Shown here: positions 34,979 to 44,850 of the stretch, piece by piece
Numbering within the stretch: position 1 is the stretch's first letter
Layout of the letters: every line of letters starts with the position of its first letter
From: an uncultured Bacteroidota bacterium
GTDB lineage: Bacteria; Bacteroidota; Bacteroidia; NS11-12g; UBA9320
Length of the DNA stretch: 64,000 bases
Assembly (NCBI GenBank): GCA_937124965.1
Contig: CAKZLB010000013.1
Location: 186,001 to 250,000, forward strand
Reading direction: 5' to 3'
Made by a program: the position numbers and the translations under genes
Notes under the pieces: generated by a model
Told to the model about the DNA's origin: nothing
Seen by the model: only the letters and a program-made list of their open reading frames with translations
Database searches by the model: none

Positions 34979-37186
34979 TTGCGGAAATTCAAGGATTTGT
35001 CAACCTACAGCAAATTAACATACCTTTCGAAATTTCCCGTTCAGGTTATCATCAAAAAACTTCTGAACCACCTTCGCAATAAAATCAAACTGTCACGCTA
35101 CAAGAAACTCGTATATTCTAATGATTTGAGAAGACAACTCTCAAATAAGTCTATCAATCCTGTTCTTCCAATTATTGACACCAAACCATTTGATTCTAAC
35201 TTAATCACTTCATTCTTAAAAAAGGAGTTTAATATTTTAGGTAGTGGGCCTGTATCTGTAGGTTACACACATACTAAACCTAAAGTAAGTGACACCCACT
35301 ATTTTGATAGCGCTGGTTTGTGGCTAAATCAATTTATACTACCTCAACATCTTGATTTTTCGTTAAAAATTTGGGAAAAAATACTCGAATTAAACGAGCT
35401 TTACACTCCTATAGATTGGCAAAAAGATCACAAATCCTCTTATCATTGGTCTAGCAAAAAATGGTTTAAAGAGCAATCGGTAGCAAATAGTAACTCACAA
35501 GGAGTTGATATTAAAGTTCCCTGGGAGCTTTCACGTTTACAGCATCTTCCAGTTTTAGCATTAGCAGCAAATCAGGAGAAAAATGTTTTGTTTGCCAACG
35601 AGACTATTTGTCAAATTCTAGATTTTATTATGGCAAACCCCATTGCAATGGGTGTCAATTTCAATTGTCCTATGGACATCGGAATTCGGAATGCAAACAT
35701 ACTACTTGCAATTAACTGGCTAAAGAATGGACACTTTAACACACTGTTTACCAATGAAATTGAAGAAATTGTAGCAAACTATATTGAACAATCTACTCAG
35801 CATATTCTCATTGATATTGAATATCGTGAAGGGCTCACATCAAACCATTATCTTGGAAATGTTCTTGGAGTCTTGTATGCTGGAGCATATTTGAAAGATT
35901 CTACGTATTCTGAAAAATGGCTTGCATTCGGTATCCAAGAACTCGAACGTTCGATGGAACGACAGTTTTTTAAGGACGGTACTAACTTTGAAGGAAGCAC
36001 CAGCTACCACCGATTGAGCGCCGAAATGATGGCTTGGGGCGCAATTCTTGTTTTAGCACTACCAAAGGAAAGAATCTCTAATTTAAATAAAATCGACTCC
36101 AGTGATTGGCCACATCATGCTCCACTGATTCTCTCAAAAATAAAGCTAGCCGCGAAAAATAAATATGTTTTGTCCGATGCTTTTTGGAAAAAACTTATCA
36201 AAGCCGCCATGTTTTCTAAACGTATTTCAAAGTCAAATGGAGAAATCCCTCAGTTTGGTGATAACGACAGCGGACGTTTTGTGAGAATCACAACTTTCGG
36301 TAAATGGAAAAGCTCTAATGACGCTGTATCCTTTTATAAAAACCTAGCAAACAACACGATTTTAAAAGACACGAACTATCTGTATTATGACGAATCTCAC
36401 TTGAATCATGGTGCGTTTATAAGTTCTATCCATGGATTACTAAATAACCAGCTTCCAATATCAAAAGTACATTTTGCTCGCTTTGAATACGATCTTTTCA
36501 ATCAGGTAAGTTCTCAAGTTGAAGGATTGCAGTCATACCTCTCTCAACTTTATGAAAACTTGGAGTCAAGTTGTTTATTAGTAAACTCAAACCCAAAAAT
36601 TGACCTAGAATTTAAGTCGTCTAAGACATTTGATTTCTCCAACAAGGATTTAGATTTAAACAAGGATATGGAAATACAATATTATCCAGATTTTCAACTT
36701 GCTCTTTTTCAAAATAAAAATCTACATTTAGCTATTGCTGGAATTTCTAACCCTAATTTTCACCACTCACTTGGTCATACCCATAATGATAAACTTTCTG
36801 TTGAGTTAACGATCAATGGTAAGAATATCTTATTTAACCCTGGAACATACGTCTACTCAGCAAACCCTGAAATGAGATACGCATTTCGCTCCGTTTGTGC
36901 GCACAATACAATTTCTGTCAACAACCAAGAGCAGAACAGGCCACTTGGCGGCAGTTTTGGGCTTTTTAATTTAAGAGCTGAAACAACCTTTGAACTACTT
37001 CACTTAACGAACTCAAGGTTTGTAGGTAAAATTTCTTATAGAGACATTGTCCATATTCGTGAAATAATTATTCAAAAAAAGTCAATTACAATAAATGACT
37101 TTTGCAACAAGGAGTTCAAAAACCATTGGAATACAGGTGAAATATATTCAAATGGTTATGGGCAGTTAATTTGTTATGAAAAATAA
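34979..37186 (+). CDS. Heparinase II/III / alginate-lyase-like protein of a polysaccharide locus
   Basis: 735 residues, starting with TTG at 34979; no good ATG lies nearby. The N-terminal two-thirds has an (alpha/alpha)-barrel-like helical pattern with the conserved GSTSYHRLSAEMMAWG segment near residue 340. The C-terminal beta domain has HTHNDKLSVELTINGKNILFNPGTY near 597-621 and RSVCAHNTISVNNQEQNRP, the catalytic-domain signature of heparinase II/III lyases. No signal peptide is seen. Such proteins are common within EPS biosynthesis loci and probably trim or epimerise/cleave the nascent uronate-containing polymer. Its stop directly abuts the next ATG. Confidence 0.82.
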   Translation: MRKFKDLSTYSKLTYLSKFPVQVIIKKLLNHLRNKIKLSRYKKLVYSNDLRRQLSNKSINPVLPIIDTKPFDSNLITSFLKKEFNILGSGPVSVGYTHTKPKVSDTHYFDSAGLWLNQFILPQHLDFSLKIWEKILELNELYTPIDWQKDHKSSYHWSSKKWFKEQSVANSNSQGVDIKVPWELSRLQHLPVLALAANQEKNVLFANETICQILDFIMANPIAMGVNFNCPMDIGIRNANILLAINWLKNGHFNTLFTNEIEEIVANYIEQSTQHILIDIEYREGLTSNHYLGNVLGVLYAGAYLKDSTYSEKWLAFGIQELERSMERQFFKDGTNFEGSTSYHRLSAEMMAWGAILVLALPKERISNLNKIDSSDWPHHAPLILSKIKLAAKNKYVLSDAFWKKLIKAAMFSKRISKSNGEIPQFGDNDSGRFVRITTFGKWKSSNDAVSFYKNLANNTILKDTNYLYYDESHLNHGAFISSIHGLLNNQLPISKVHFARFEYDLFNQVSSQVEGLQSYLSQLYENLESSCLLVNSNPKIDLEFKSSKTFDFSNKDLDLNKDMEIQYYPDFQLALFQNKNLHLAIAGISNPNFHHSLGHTHNDKLSVELTINGKNILFNPGTYVYSANPEMRYAFRSVCAHNTISVNNQEQNRPLGGSFGLFNLRAETTFELLHLTNSRFVGKISYRDIVHIREIIIQKKSITINDFCNKEFKNHWNTGEIYSNGYGQLICYEK

Positions 37187-38476
37187 ATGAAGAGAGTATT
37201 AATCATATCATATTATTGGCCCCCGTCAGGAGGTGGCGGTGTTCATCGTTGGTTGAAAATGACCAAATATATTCCTGACCTTAATTGGCAACCAGTAATC
37301 TTCACTCCAGCAAACGGGGAAGCTCCGGTAATTGATGAATCTCTTCTTAATCAAGTGCACCCATCGGTTGAAGTCGTAACGTCTCCTATTTGGGAACCCT
37401 ATAGTTTTTATAAAAAATTTACTGGAAAGAAATCTGATGAAAAGGTTTATTCTGGGTTTATTAATGATAAAAAAGAAAGTTTCACACAAAAGTTATCTGT
37501 TTTTATTCGTGGAAATTTTTTCATTCCAGACGCACGAAAATTTTGGATAAACTCAGGAGCTAAAGTTCTTTCGAAATATCTTAAAAATAATCCAGTGGAT
37601 GCAATAATTTCTACTGGCCCGCCTCATTCAACTCACTTGATTGCTTCGAAAGTTGTAAAGGATCATAACATTCCTTGGATTGCTGATTTTCGTGACCCAT
37701 GGACTAACATTGATTTTTATGACCAACTTAAGTTAACTCCTTGGGCTGATAAAAAACATAGAAGACTAGAACAGTTGGTGTTGAAATCCGCTTCAAAAAT
37801 TGTCACGGTAAGCTCTCATTGGGCAGATGACTTTAAACAGTTGTCTGATAGAGACGTGACTGTTATTAGAAATGGATTTGACCATGCAGACTTCGAAAAT
37901 TCGGGAATAACGTTGGACGCAACCTTTAGCATTTGTCATGTTGGGTCAATGAATAAAGACAGAAACCCAAACGCACTATGGGAAGTTCTCGCCTCAAAAG
38001 TGAAAGACCCAGATTTTGCAAAAAACTTGTCTATTAAACTAATTGGGCAAGTTGACCATTTCATTTTTGAGCAAATCAAAAAATTCGAACTTGAACCGTG
38101 GCTGACCCATATACCCTTTTTACCGCACTCTGAGGTGATTTCTCACTTGCAGCAATCACAGGTTTTATTACTCCCCATTAACGACACTCCTAATAGTTTG
38201 GGTGTTGTTCCTGGTAAACTATATGAATATATGGGAGCCCAAAGACCAATTCTGGGTATTGGACCACTTAATGGAGATTCTGCTGAAATATTGAGAGATT
38301 CTGCAGCAGGAGAAATGATTGGATATGAGGATATTTCTGGAGTGAACGACCTAATATCTAAATACTTTAAAAGTTATAAAGAAAACAACTTGCATGTTTC
38401 AGCTAATGATATTCAGAAATATAGCAGAAAGTCAATGGCAGAGTTGTATGTCAAAACAATCGAATCTCTTCTTTAA
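37187..38476 (+). CDS. Glycosyltransferase family 4 protein
   Basis: 429 residues. The start MKRVLIISYYWPPSGGGGVHR is diagnostic of a GT4-like enzyme in Bacteroidota EPS loci. GT-B features: the first Rossmann glycine loop (residues 7-20), a linker region with VTVSSHWADDF, the second domain with ICHVGSMNKDRNP near 248 and PGKLYEYMGAQRPILGIGP near 343-361. It follows the lyase-like gene with no gap, so both are one transcript. Donor and acceptor are unknown. Confidence 0.88.
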   Translation: MKRVLIISYYWPPSGGGGVHRWLKMTKYIPDLNWQPVIFTPANGEAPVIDESLLNQVHPSVEVVTSPIWEPYSFYKKFTGKKSDEKVYSGFINDKKESFTQKLSVFIRGNFFIPDARKFWINSGAKVLSKYLKNNPVDAIISTGPPHSTHLIASKVVKDHNIPWIADFRDPWTNIDFYDQLKLTPWADKKHRRLEQLVLKSASKIVTVSSHWADDFKQLSDRDVTVIRNGFDHADFENSGITLDATFSICHVGSMNKDRNPNALWEVLASKVKDPDFAKNLSIKLIGQVDHFIFEQIKKFELEPWLTHIPFLPHSEVISHLQQSQVLLLPINDTPNSLGVVPGKLYEYMGAQRPILGIGPLNGDSAEILRDSAAGEMIGYEDISGVNDLISKYFKSYKENNLHVSANDIQKYSRKSMAELYVKTIESLL

Positions 38477-38486
38477 ATAAAATTAG

Positions 38487-39584
38487 TTATAAAATATCTT
38501 TAAGGATAGCTACTATCCGTTCGGTTGCTTTACCATCCCACAACGGTGGAACCTCTCCCTTTTTGTAGCTTCCCTCTGTAATTTGGTCTATATAACCTTC
38601 AACCGCTTCTGGTTCAAAAGGCACCAATGTATTTGTTCCAAGCGTAATTGAACTCGGTCGCTCCGTATTAGGTCGGAGCGTTAAACAAGGTACCTGACGG
38701 TATGTTGTCTCTTCTTGAATACCACCACTGTCCGTTAAGACAAATTTACAATGTGCCGTGAGTTTCTGAAAGGCAAAATAGTCAAGGGGTGCAGTCAAGA
38801 TAACGTTAGAATTATTCTCAATCTCATGAAACAAATTATGCTTCTGCAAACTGTTTTTGGTTCTTGGATGAATAGGAAAGACCAACTTGTAATTAGCCGT
38901 AGCATGCTTAACAATCTTCAACAACTTGAGTAGATTATCTTCATTGTCAACGTTTGCAGGGCGATGCATCGTCATCAAAACAAAGGCCCCACTTTCTAAA
39001 GAATACTTGTCTAACACGTCGCTTTGTTCAATTTGTTCATTAAACGCTACTAACGTATCAATCATCGTATTACCAACAAAATGAACGTGTCCATTTGCAT
39101 TTTCGTTTGCTAAATGGTCGAGACCACTTTGTTCTGTAACAAAGTATTCATCGGTTATTTCATCGGTAAGCAGTCTATTAATCTCTTCAGGCATTGAACG
39201 ATCAAAACTTCTTAGTCCACTCTCTAAATGTGCTAATCTCGTTCCAGTCTTATTAGCTGCAATCGCGGCAGCCAGTGTTGAGTTAACATCTCCTGGAGTA
39301 ATGAGGATATCAGGCTTCCATTCTTCTAAAAATGCTCCAAGTTGCACAATAATTTCACCAACTTGGGCAACAGGCGTCAGTCCTTTTATTTGCAGAAAAA
39401 CATCTGGTTTCTTTAAGTCAAACTGCTCAAAAAATATGTCAGACATATTTTTATCATAGTGCTGCCCCGTATGAATTAATTTGAAATCAAAATAATCACC
39501 ATAGGTTTTAAACACCTTTTCAAACTGTGTTACTTTGATGAAGTTTGGCCGTGTACCGACAACAATACCTACTTTTTTAGCCAT
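38487..39584 (-). CDS. wecB: UDP-N-acetylglucosamine 2-epimerase (non-hydrolysing)
   Basis: 365 residues, usual length. It interconverts UDP-GlcNAc and UDP-ManNAc. GTRPNFIKV near residues 10-18, TPGDVNSTLA near 96-105, HLESGLRSFDRSMPEEINR near 119-137 and TDSGGIQEE near 283 are the family motifs, including the Glu and Asp/His residues that bind UDP. It gives ManNAc-type donors for surface polysaccharide, consistent with the preceding locus. It directly follows the YfhO-like gene with no gap on the minus strand. Confidence 0.95.
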   Translation of the reverse strand: MAKKVGIVVGTRPNFIKVTQFEKVFKTYGDYFDFKLIHTGQHYDKNMSDIFFEQFDLKKPDVFLQIKGLTPVAQVGEIIVQLGAFLEEWKPDILITPGDVNSTLAAAIAANKTGTRLAHLESGLRSFDRSMPEEINRLLTDEITDEYFVTEQSGLDHLANENANGHVHFVGNTMIDTLVAFNEQIEQSDVLDKYSLESGAFVLMTMHRPANVDNEDNLLKLLKIVKHATANYKLVFPIHPRTKNSLQKHNLFHEIENNSNVILTAPLDYFAFQKLTAHCKFVLTDSGGIQEETTYRQVPCLTLRPNTERPSSITLGTNTLVPFEPEAVEGYIDQITEGSYKKGEVPPLWDGKATERIVAILKDIL

Positions 39585-42098
39585 TTAAGCTTCTTTCAGT
39601 TCCTTAGCCTCTTTAACTAACCATCCACCGATTAGTAGCAAAATTAAAATAGAACTAGCAAGCGACACTCGTTCACCTGTCTCAAATGTTTCTGGGTGAA
39701 ACTCAAATTTTATTTCATATTGTCCAGCAGGAACACGCATTGCTCTTAGTAAATAGTTAGCTCTAATATGATTAAAACCATCAAGGTCTACAACTTTACC
39801 ATCAATAGTTGCTGTCCACCCTTTATTAGGGCCATACCAAATTTCAGAGAAAACCACAAACTCTTCCTGATCACAATTTACTGAATACACCAATCGATTT
39901 GGATCGTATTGCGTCAATGCAATGGAGCGATTCGTGTTACTATCTACTGCGTGATCTTTTAAGTCTGCGGTATAGGCGCCAAAGTCTTTATCGTTTACAA
40001 CTGCTTTACTAACAGAGCGAAAATTTTCTCGAATAGCATTTAGCTCTTCAGTAGCTGAATTTACATGTATGAAACTATCAATAAACCATGCGTTGCCAAG
40101 AGCACCTTGGTTTGGATACAACCTCATATCTTTATCGATCAGATACTTTGTATTAAACATGTCTAATACGTCATAAGAGATTCCTCGCGATGAAGCAAAA
40201 ACACTGTCGATAACATCTTGAATACGACTCATCTTAACAGCACTATAACCTCCTACCGTGTTATGGAAATAACTTGTATTACTTGAACTAAATGTGTTAA
40301 TCGACAAGTCAAAGACTCTATAGTATCCTCTTCCATTAGGTTCCATTTGATAAATCTGTTGATCAACAGGTCTCATAGTAAATGGTTTTTCTTGTTTTTT
40401 CTTAGAAACAAAGTTGTCTTCATTAAGATACTTTTTGTCAACCGAAACTAGATCAGCAACTATAAATATTCCTATTAAAGCAACTACATATTCTGTCTTC
40501 AGTTTCTTAGTTATCGCAAGCCATAAAGCACCAGCTCCTGCCAAAATGAACAACAAACTTCGCAAAGCACTTTCTTTTAGATATTGTTCTCTGCTTTCTT
40601 TTAGTGCATCCATAAACTGGTCATACTGCATTTGGTTTCCGTTAAAATACTGGGATAAGAAGTTTCCGTCGCTAATATGATCAAAGGAGAACAATGTACC
40701 GCCAAACATCCAAATAATAGCTGCTACTCCTCCAACAATACCAGTAGCTATGTAAACTACTTTAAGTTTTTCTTCTTTGGTCTTTTTTGATGTCAGTAAT
40801 ACAGACAGACCAGCTATTCCCAATATTGGGTAGAAAATAGACGCCACGCCCATGGCCGAATTGTGTGCTCGAAAGATGTTGTATTTTGGAAAATGTTCGA
40901 AAAATATTTCATTAAACCACGTTAAATATTTACCCATAGAGAGAAAGGCAATAACTACCGCTGCCGCAACTATGCCCCATTTCCAGCCAGTGTTCGGAAG
41001 TAAAATCAGACCAATTACTAGAAGTAATGTTACGATTGCTCCAAAATAAACTGGTCCGCTCGTTGACTCCCCACCGCCCCAATACAATGGAACTCGTACA
41101 GGCTTTTTCCCTTGGCCAAAAAACTTTGCAATTTCATAATCAGAGTTAACTTCTTCGCCGCTACTTCCTCCAACTATCCCAGGTATAAAGGTTGCGAGCA
41201 TATCGTTTCGATTGTTGCTCCATAGCATTGCGTAATCCCAATCTAGCCCCTCACCTGCTTCAGCGGTATCATCACCAGCGTTTGCCTTTCGCTCAGCGGC
41301 TTCTCGTTTCAAATCAGAGTTGCCACGCATCGTATCTTTTGAGTACTCTAATGTAGTATAAATCTTAGAAAAAGACGGTCCGACAGCAAGAATTCCACAG
41401 ATTAGCAATACTGAAGCACCTTTGAGGTATCCAACAATTTCACCATTTTTTGCAGCGAAAAACAAATAGACAATCATAAAAAACAACATCCCAATACCAA
41501 AGTAATAGGTCATTTGATAATGATTTGCAGCAATGTTTAAGCTCATTGCCAACAAGAATAGGGCTGCTCCTTTGAGGTAATTGTGTTGCTTTAAGATTAA
41601 ATATACTCCGGCTAATGCGAGCGGTAAATATGATAATGCTCTAAACTTGGAAGTGTGCCCCTCGGCATAGAGTATCATATTATTTGTAGAAAGTGAGAAC
41701 GCAAGTCCACCGACTATTGCAATCCAGCGATCGACCCCCATAACTAACATGAGTATATAAAATGAAAAAGCAGCAACAAAGAACCAGCTTATTGGTGCCC
41801 CTAAAAAAAGTTGCATTGCAGGTTCGATAAATCGTCTTATTAAGTTTGAATTTTGAGGAGAACTTATTTGGTACGTTGGCATACCTCCAAACATGGCATT
41901 TGTCCAAAGCGTATAATCACCTGTTTTTTCGTGATAATCAATAGACTCCTTTGTCATTCCCTTACCCTGTAAAATATCCCGTTGTTCAACGACTTTTCCG
42001 TTTAGTTGTGGGTGGAAATACGCAGCAAAAACTGCAAGAAATATCCCCATTGCAATCAGATGAGGTTTAGCGAGTGTCCAAATGTGTTTAAAATTCAT
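39585..42098 (-). CDS. YfhO-family multi-pass membrane protein
   Basis: About 837 residues from the ATG at 42098 (an upstream TTG at 42107 is less likely). About a dozen transmembrane segments fill residues 10-560, with a large periplasmic loop bearing SNNRNDMLATFIPG near 300 and MPTYQIS near 75. The C-terminal 250 residues are soluble and end with one more helix and a Glu/Lys tail. The overall shape matches the YfhO (GT-C-like) family, linked in other bacteria to glycosylation of lipoteichoic acid. Here it precedes wecB, so it may move or transfer lipid-linked sugars; not proven. Confidence 0.85.
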   Translation of the reverse strand: MNFKHIWTLAKPHLIAMGIFLAVFAAYFHPQLNGKVVEQRDILQGKGMTKESIDYHEKTGDYTLWTNAMFGGMPTYQISSPQNSNLIRRFIEPAMQLFLGAPISWFFVAAFSFYILMLVMGVDRWIAIVGGLAFSLSTNNMILYAEGHTSKFRALSYLPLALAGVYLILKQHNYLKGAALFLLAMSLNIAANHYQMTYYFGIGMLFFMIVYLFFAAKNGEIVGYLKGASVLLICGILAVGPSFSKIYTTLEYSKDTMRGNSDLKREAAERKANAGDDTAEAGEGLDWDYAMLWSNNRNDMLATFIPGIVGGSSGEEVNSDYEIAKFFGQGKKPVRVPLYWGGGESTSGPVYFGAIVTLLLVIGLILLPNTGWKWGIVAAAVVIAFLSMGKYLTWFNEIFFEHFPKYNIFRAHNSAMGVASIFYPILGIAGLSVLLTSKKTKEEKLKVVYIATGIVGGVAAIIWMFGGTLFSFDHISDGNFLSQYFNGNQMQYDQFMDALKESREQYLKESALRSLLFILAGAGALWLAITKKLKTEYVVALIGIFIVADLVSVDKKYLNEDNFVSKKKQEKPFTMRPVDQQIYQMEPNGRGYYRVFDLSINTFSSSNTSYFHNTVGGYSAVKMSRIQDVIDSVFASSRGISYDVLDMFNTKYLIDKDMRLYPNQGALGNAWFIDSFIHVNSATEELNAIRENFRSVSKAVVNDKDFGAYTADLKDHAVDSNTNRSIALTQYDPNRLVYSVNCDQEEFVVFSEIWYGPNKGWTATIDGKVVDLDGFNHIRANYLLRAMRVPAGQYEIKFEFHPETFETGERVSLASSILILLLIGGWLVKEAKELKEA

Positions 42099-42229
42099 GG
42101 AATACAATTAACAAATAGTAAAACTCGTGCAAAATACAAGAGTTTCATTCAACATCAATTATCTGCTTATCAAAAATTAATTTTAATGATTTTTTCTCAA
42201 CACATACATGACACCATCAGTCCCTTTTT

Positions 42230-42237
42230 TATATTTG
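42230..42237 (+). promoter_or_regulatory. Candidate -7 box (TATATTTG) for holB-ricT
   Basis: An exact TAnnTTTG match 17 bases before the holB ATG. Confidence 0.45.
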
Positions 42238-42253
42238 AGTCGGTCAAATAATT

Positions 42254-43384
42254 ATGCAGTTTAAAGACATTTTCGGTCAGAAGGAAACGATTCATTTTTT
42301 ACTTGAACGAGTAAAAAAGGGACAGATTCCTCACGCCCAGTTGTTTTCGGGAAATCCAGGTAGCGGAAAACTTGCGATGACTCTTGCTTTTGTGCAATAT
42401 CTGCTGTGCGAGAATAAATCAGACAACGATTCTTGTGGAGAATGTAAATCATGCTCAAAAACGAGTAAGTTGATTCACCCTGACGTTCATTTTTCTTTTC
42501 CTGTCATTTCAAAAAAATCTGGTCATAAGCCTACCAGCAATGATTTTATGGAAACTTGGCGATCAGAAGTTGTCAATAATCCACATATCAGCTACATCGA
42601 TTGGATGAATGCTATTGGCGCTGAAAACAAACAGGGAAACATTACCAAAGAAGAGTGTAAATCTATTATTCAAAAGCTATCGTTAAAACCTTTTGAAAGC
42701 TCAGAAAAAGTATTGATCATGTGGCTTCCGGAACATTTAGGCAAAGAGGGAAACACCCTGTTAAAGCTTATCGAAGAACCTCCGGCGCATACATTCTTCA
42801 TTCTGATTACTGAAAATTCAGACGCAATTTTGCCGACTATCTTATCGCGAACTCAACTAGTCAAGATCAATCCTTACAAACCTACAGACGTAGTTGATCA
42901 TTTGAGGCATCTTGGCATAGAAGGTGATTTAGAATCAATTGCATTTTTGGCAAATGGAAATTTTAGCGAAGCGTTGCATCTTGCGGAGCATACAGACAAT
43001 GACTTAACAGAAAAATTTATAATTTGGATGCGTCATAGTTTTAGACGTGACGTACCAAAGTTGATGAAATGGAGCGACGAAATGGGTACCAAAGGCCGTG
43101 AGAATATAAAAAACTTTTTAACATACTGCCTGAGTGTCTTACGTGAAATTACCGCATACAAAATGATACCAAACTATACAGTGCGACTTGGTAAAGAGGA
43201 ACAAGAATTTGTTTCTAACTTTTCTGGTGTCGTACAATTTGCTAATATTGAAGTGCTTTACAAAGGGATTAACGAATGTATCGGACAAATAGAACGAAAC
43301 GCTAACCCTAAGTTGACGTTGTTTCAATTATCTCTTCAAGTTAGAGATAGCTTTTTGGAAACACATAAAGCACAATTATTTTAA
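42254..43384 (+). CDS. holB: DNA polymerase III delta' subunit
   Basis: 376 residues. Clamp-loader AAA+ fold: AQLFSGNPGSGKLAMTLAF near residues 29-47 (Walker-A-like, GSGKLA), the zinc-binding-type Cys cluster CENKSDNDSCGECKSC near 54-69, and LLKLIEEPPAHTFFILIT near 170-187 (sensor/Walker B region with the EEPP hallmark). An SRTQ arginine-finger region follows. Acts in loading the sliding clamp. Co-transcribed with the RicT-like gene, a neighbour pair common in Bacteroidota; gldH, often downstream there, is absent here. Confidence 0.92.
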   Translation: MQFKDIFGQKETIHFLLERVKKGQIPHAQLFSGNPGSGKLAMTLAFVQYLLCENKSDNDSCGECKSCSKTSKLIHPDVHFSFPVISKKSGHKPTSNDFMETWRSEVVNNPHISYIDWMNAIGAENKQGNITKEECKSIIQKLSLKPFESSEKVLIMWLPEHLGKEGNTLLKLIEEPPAHTFFILITENSDAILPTILSRTQLVKINPYKPTDVVDHLRHLGIEGDLESIAFLANGNFSEALHLAEHTDNDLTEKFIIWMRHSFRRDVPKLMKWSDEMGTKGRENIKNFLTYCLSVLREITAYKMIPNYTVRLGKEEQEFVSNFSGVVQFANIEVLYKGINECIGQIERNANPKLTLFQLSLQVRDSFLETHKAQLF

Positions 43385-43404
43385 CGTGATTACAAAGAAT
43401 ATAT

Positions 43405-44841
43405 ATGGGGTGTGGAAATTGTGGATCAACTCACGCTGAAGGCGGTGGGTGTTCTTCTCCTGGTTGTGGCAGTAATGGTGACTGTTCTACCGGTGCATGT
43501 AATAAATTAAATACATACGATTGGCTTAATCACATGACGTTACCGTCAGACTATAAGCCTTTTAATATTGTTGAAGTTCGTTTTAAAGGTAGCCGTAAGG
43601 AGTTTTACCGAAACGAAGAATATCTTGATCTTTACACAGGAGACACTGTGGTAGTTGAGTCTGACTTTGGCCACGATGTGGGTGAAATCAGCCTAAGTGG
43701 AGAGTTGGTTCGACTACAATTGAAGAAAAACTATATTAAAGAAGACTCTGAACAAATTAGAAAAATCTATCGCAAAGCATCCGATTCAGATAAAGAAAAA
43801 TATACATCATTCAAAGCAAAAGAACCGTCAACATTAGAACGTGCAAGGACTATTGCTATGGAGATGAAACTTGCAATGAAGCTGAGCGACATCGAGTTTC
43901 AAGGAGATGGAAGAAAGGTAATATTTTATTACACCGCCGAAAAACGTGTTGATTTCCGCGCACTTATTAAACAGTACGCAAGCGAGTTTAAAACACGAAT
44001 TGAAATGCGCCAAGTTAGCTATCGAGAAGAGGCGTCTAGACTTGGGGGAATCGGTAGTTGTGGTCGAGAACTGTGTTGCAGTACATGGTTAACCGACTAC
44101 AAAGTTGTGACGATGGGAGCCGCTAAAACACAAAATCTGTCGATTAACATGTTAAAGTTGTCTGGACAATGCGGTCGATTAAAATGTTGCTTGAACTATG
44201 AATTAGAAACGTACTTAGAAGCGTTGAATGAATTTCCGAAAGGAGATGATTTATACTTAGAGACTGGTGCAGGAACCGCCAAGCTTCAAAAAACCGACAT
44301 CCTAAAACGCATGTTGTGGTTTTCGTATCCTAAAAACTCAGACTGGATTCCAATTGATTTACAAAGGGTAAATGAAATTATTCAATTAAATAAAAAAGGA
44401 GAAAAGCCAGATACGTTAATGGATAAGCCAATTGGAGCTGAAATTATTAACAAATACGAGCCCGCCCCTGATTTGATATCTGATCAAGACATAAATAGAT
44501 ACGATGAGATTGATGAAGCGCGAAGAAAAAGCGGTAAAAGCAATCGTCGAAACAAGAAGGGGCAGAAAGGACCACGACCAAACAACCCAAATAACAGATC
44601 TCGAGGCCCTAGAAAAGAAGGAGCCCCTGGCGACAAGCCGAAAGGTCCTAGGCCTAAAAATAGAAAGCCAAATCCAAATAGGAAACCTGGCGACAAACCG
44701 AAAAATCAGGAGAATAAAACTGCAAGAAGTGAAAATAACGGAAGCAAACCAGCTGGGACGACAAAGCCTAAGAGGCCAAATAGAAAACGTCCAAGGCCAA
44801 ATAAGCCTTCGGGACCAAAACCTCCTAAGACTTCAGAATAA
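43405..44841 (+). CDS. PSP1/RicT-family regulator with Cys-rich N terminus and basic tail
   Basis: 478 residues. The core (about 50-330) is the PSP1 domain of RicT/YaaT, with the conserved cysteine segments GIGSCGRELCCSTWLTDYK near 212-230 and LSGQCGRLKCCLNYELETYL near 251-270. Upstream is a run of six Cys residues (positions 3, 6, 16, 21, 27, 32), a possible metal or Fe-S site, and the last 110 residues are Lys, Arg, Pro and Asn rich and probably disordered and RNA-binding. In B. subtilis RicT partners RNase Y; an rny gene lies 20 kb upstream here. It follows holB at 20 bases. Confidence 0.85.
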   Translation: MGCGNCGSTHAEGGGCSSPGCGSNGDCSTGACNKLNTYDWLNHMTLPSDYKPFNIVEVRFKGSRKEFYRNEEYLDLYTGDTVVVESDFGHDVGEISLSGELVRLQLKKNYIKEDSEQIRKIYRKASDSDKEKYTSFKAKEPSTLERARTIAMEMKLAMKLSDIEFQGDGRKVIFYYTAEKRVDFRALIKQYASEFKTRIEMRQVSYREEASRLGGIGSCGRELCCSTWLTDYKVVTMGAAKTQNLSINMLKLSGQCGRLKCCLNYELETYLEALNEFPKGDDLYLETGAGTAKLQKTDILKRMLWFSYPKNSDWIPIDLQRVNEIIQLNKKGEKPDTLMDKPIGAEIINKYEPAPDLISDQDINRYDEIDEARRKSGKSNRRNKKGQKGPRPNNPNNRSRGPRKEGAPGDKPKGPRPKNRKPNPNRKPGDKPKNQENKTARSENNGSKPAGTTKPKRPNRKRPRPNKPSGPKPPKTSE

Positions 44842-44850
44842 CACCAGTGC

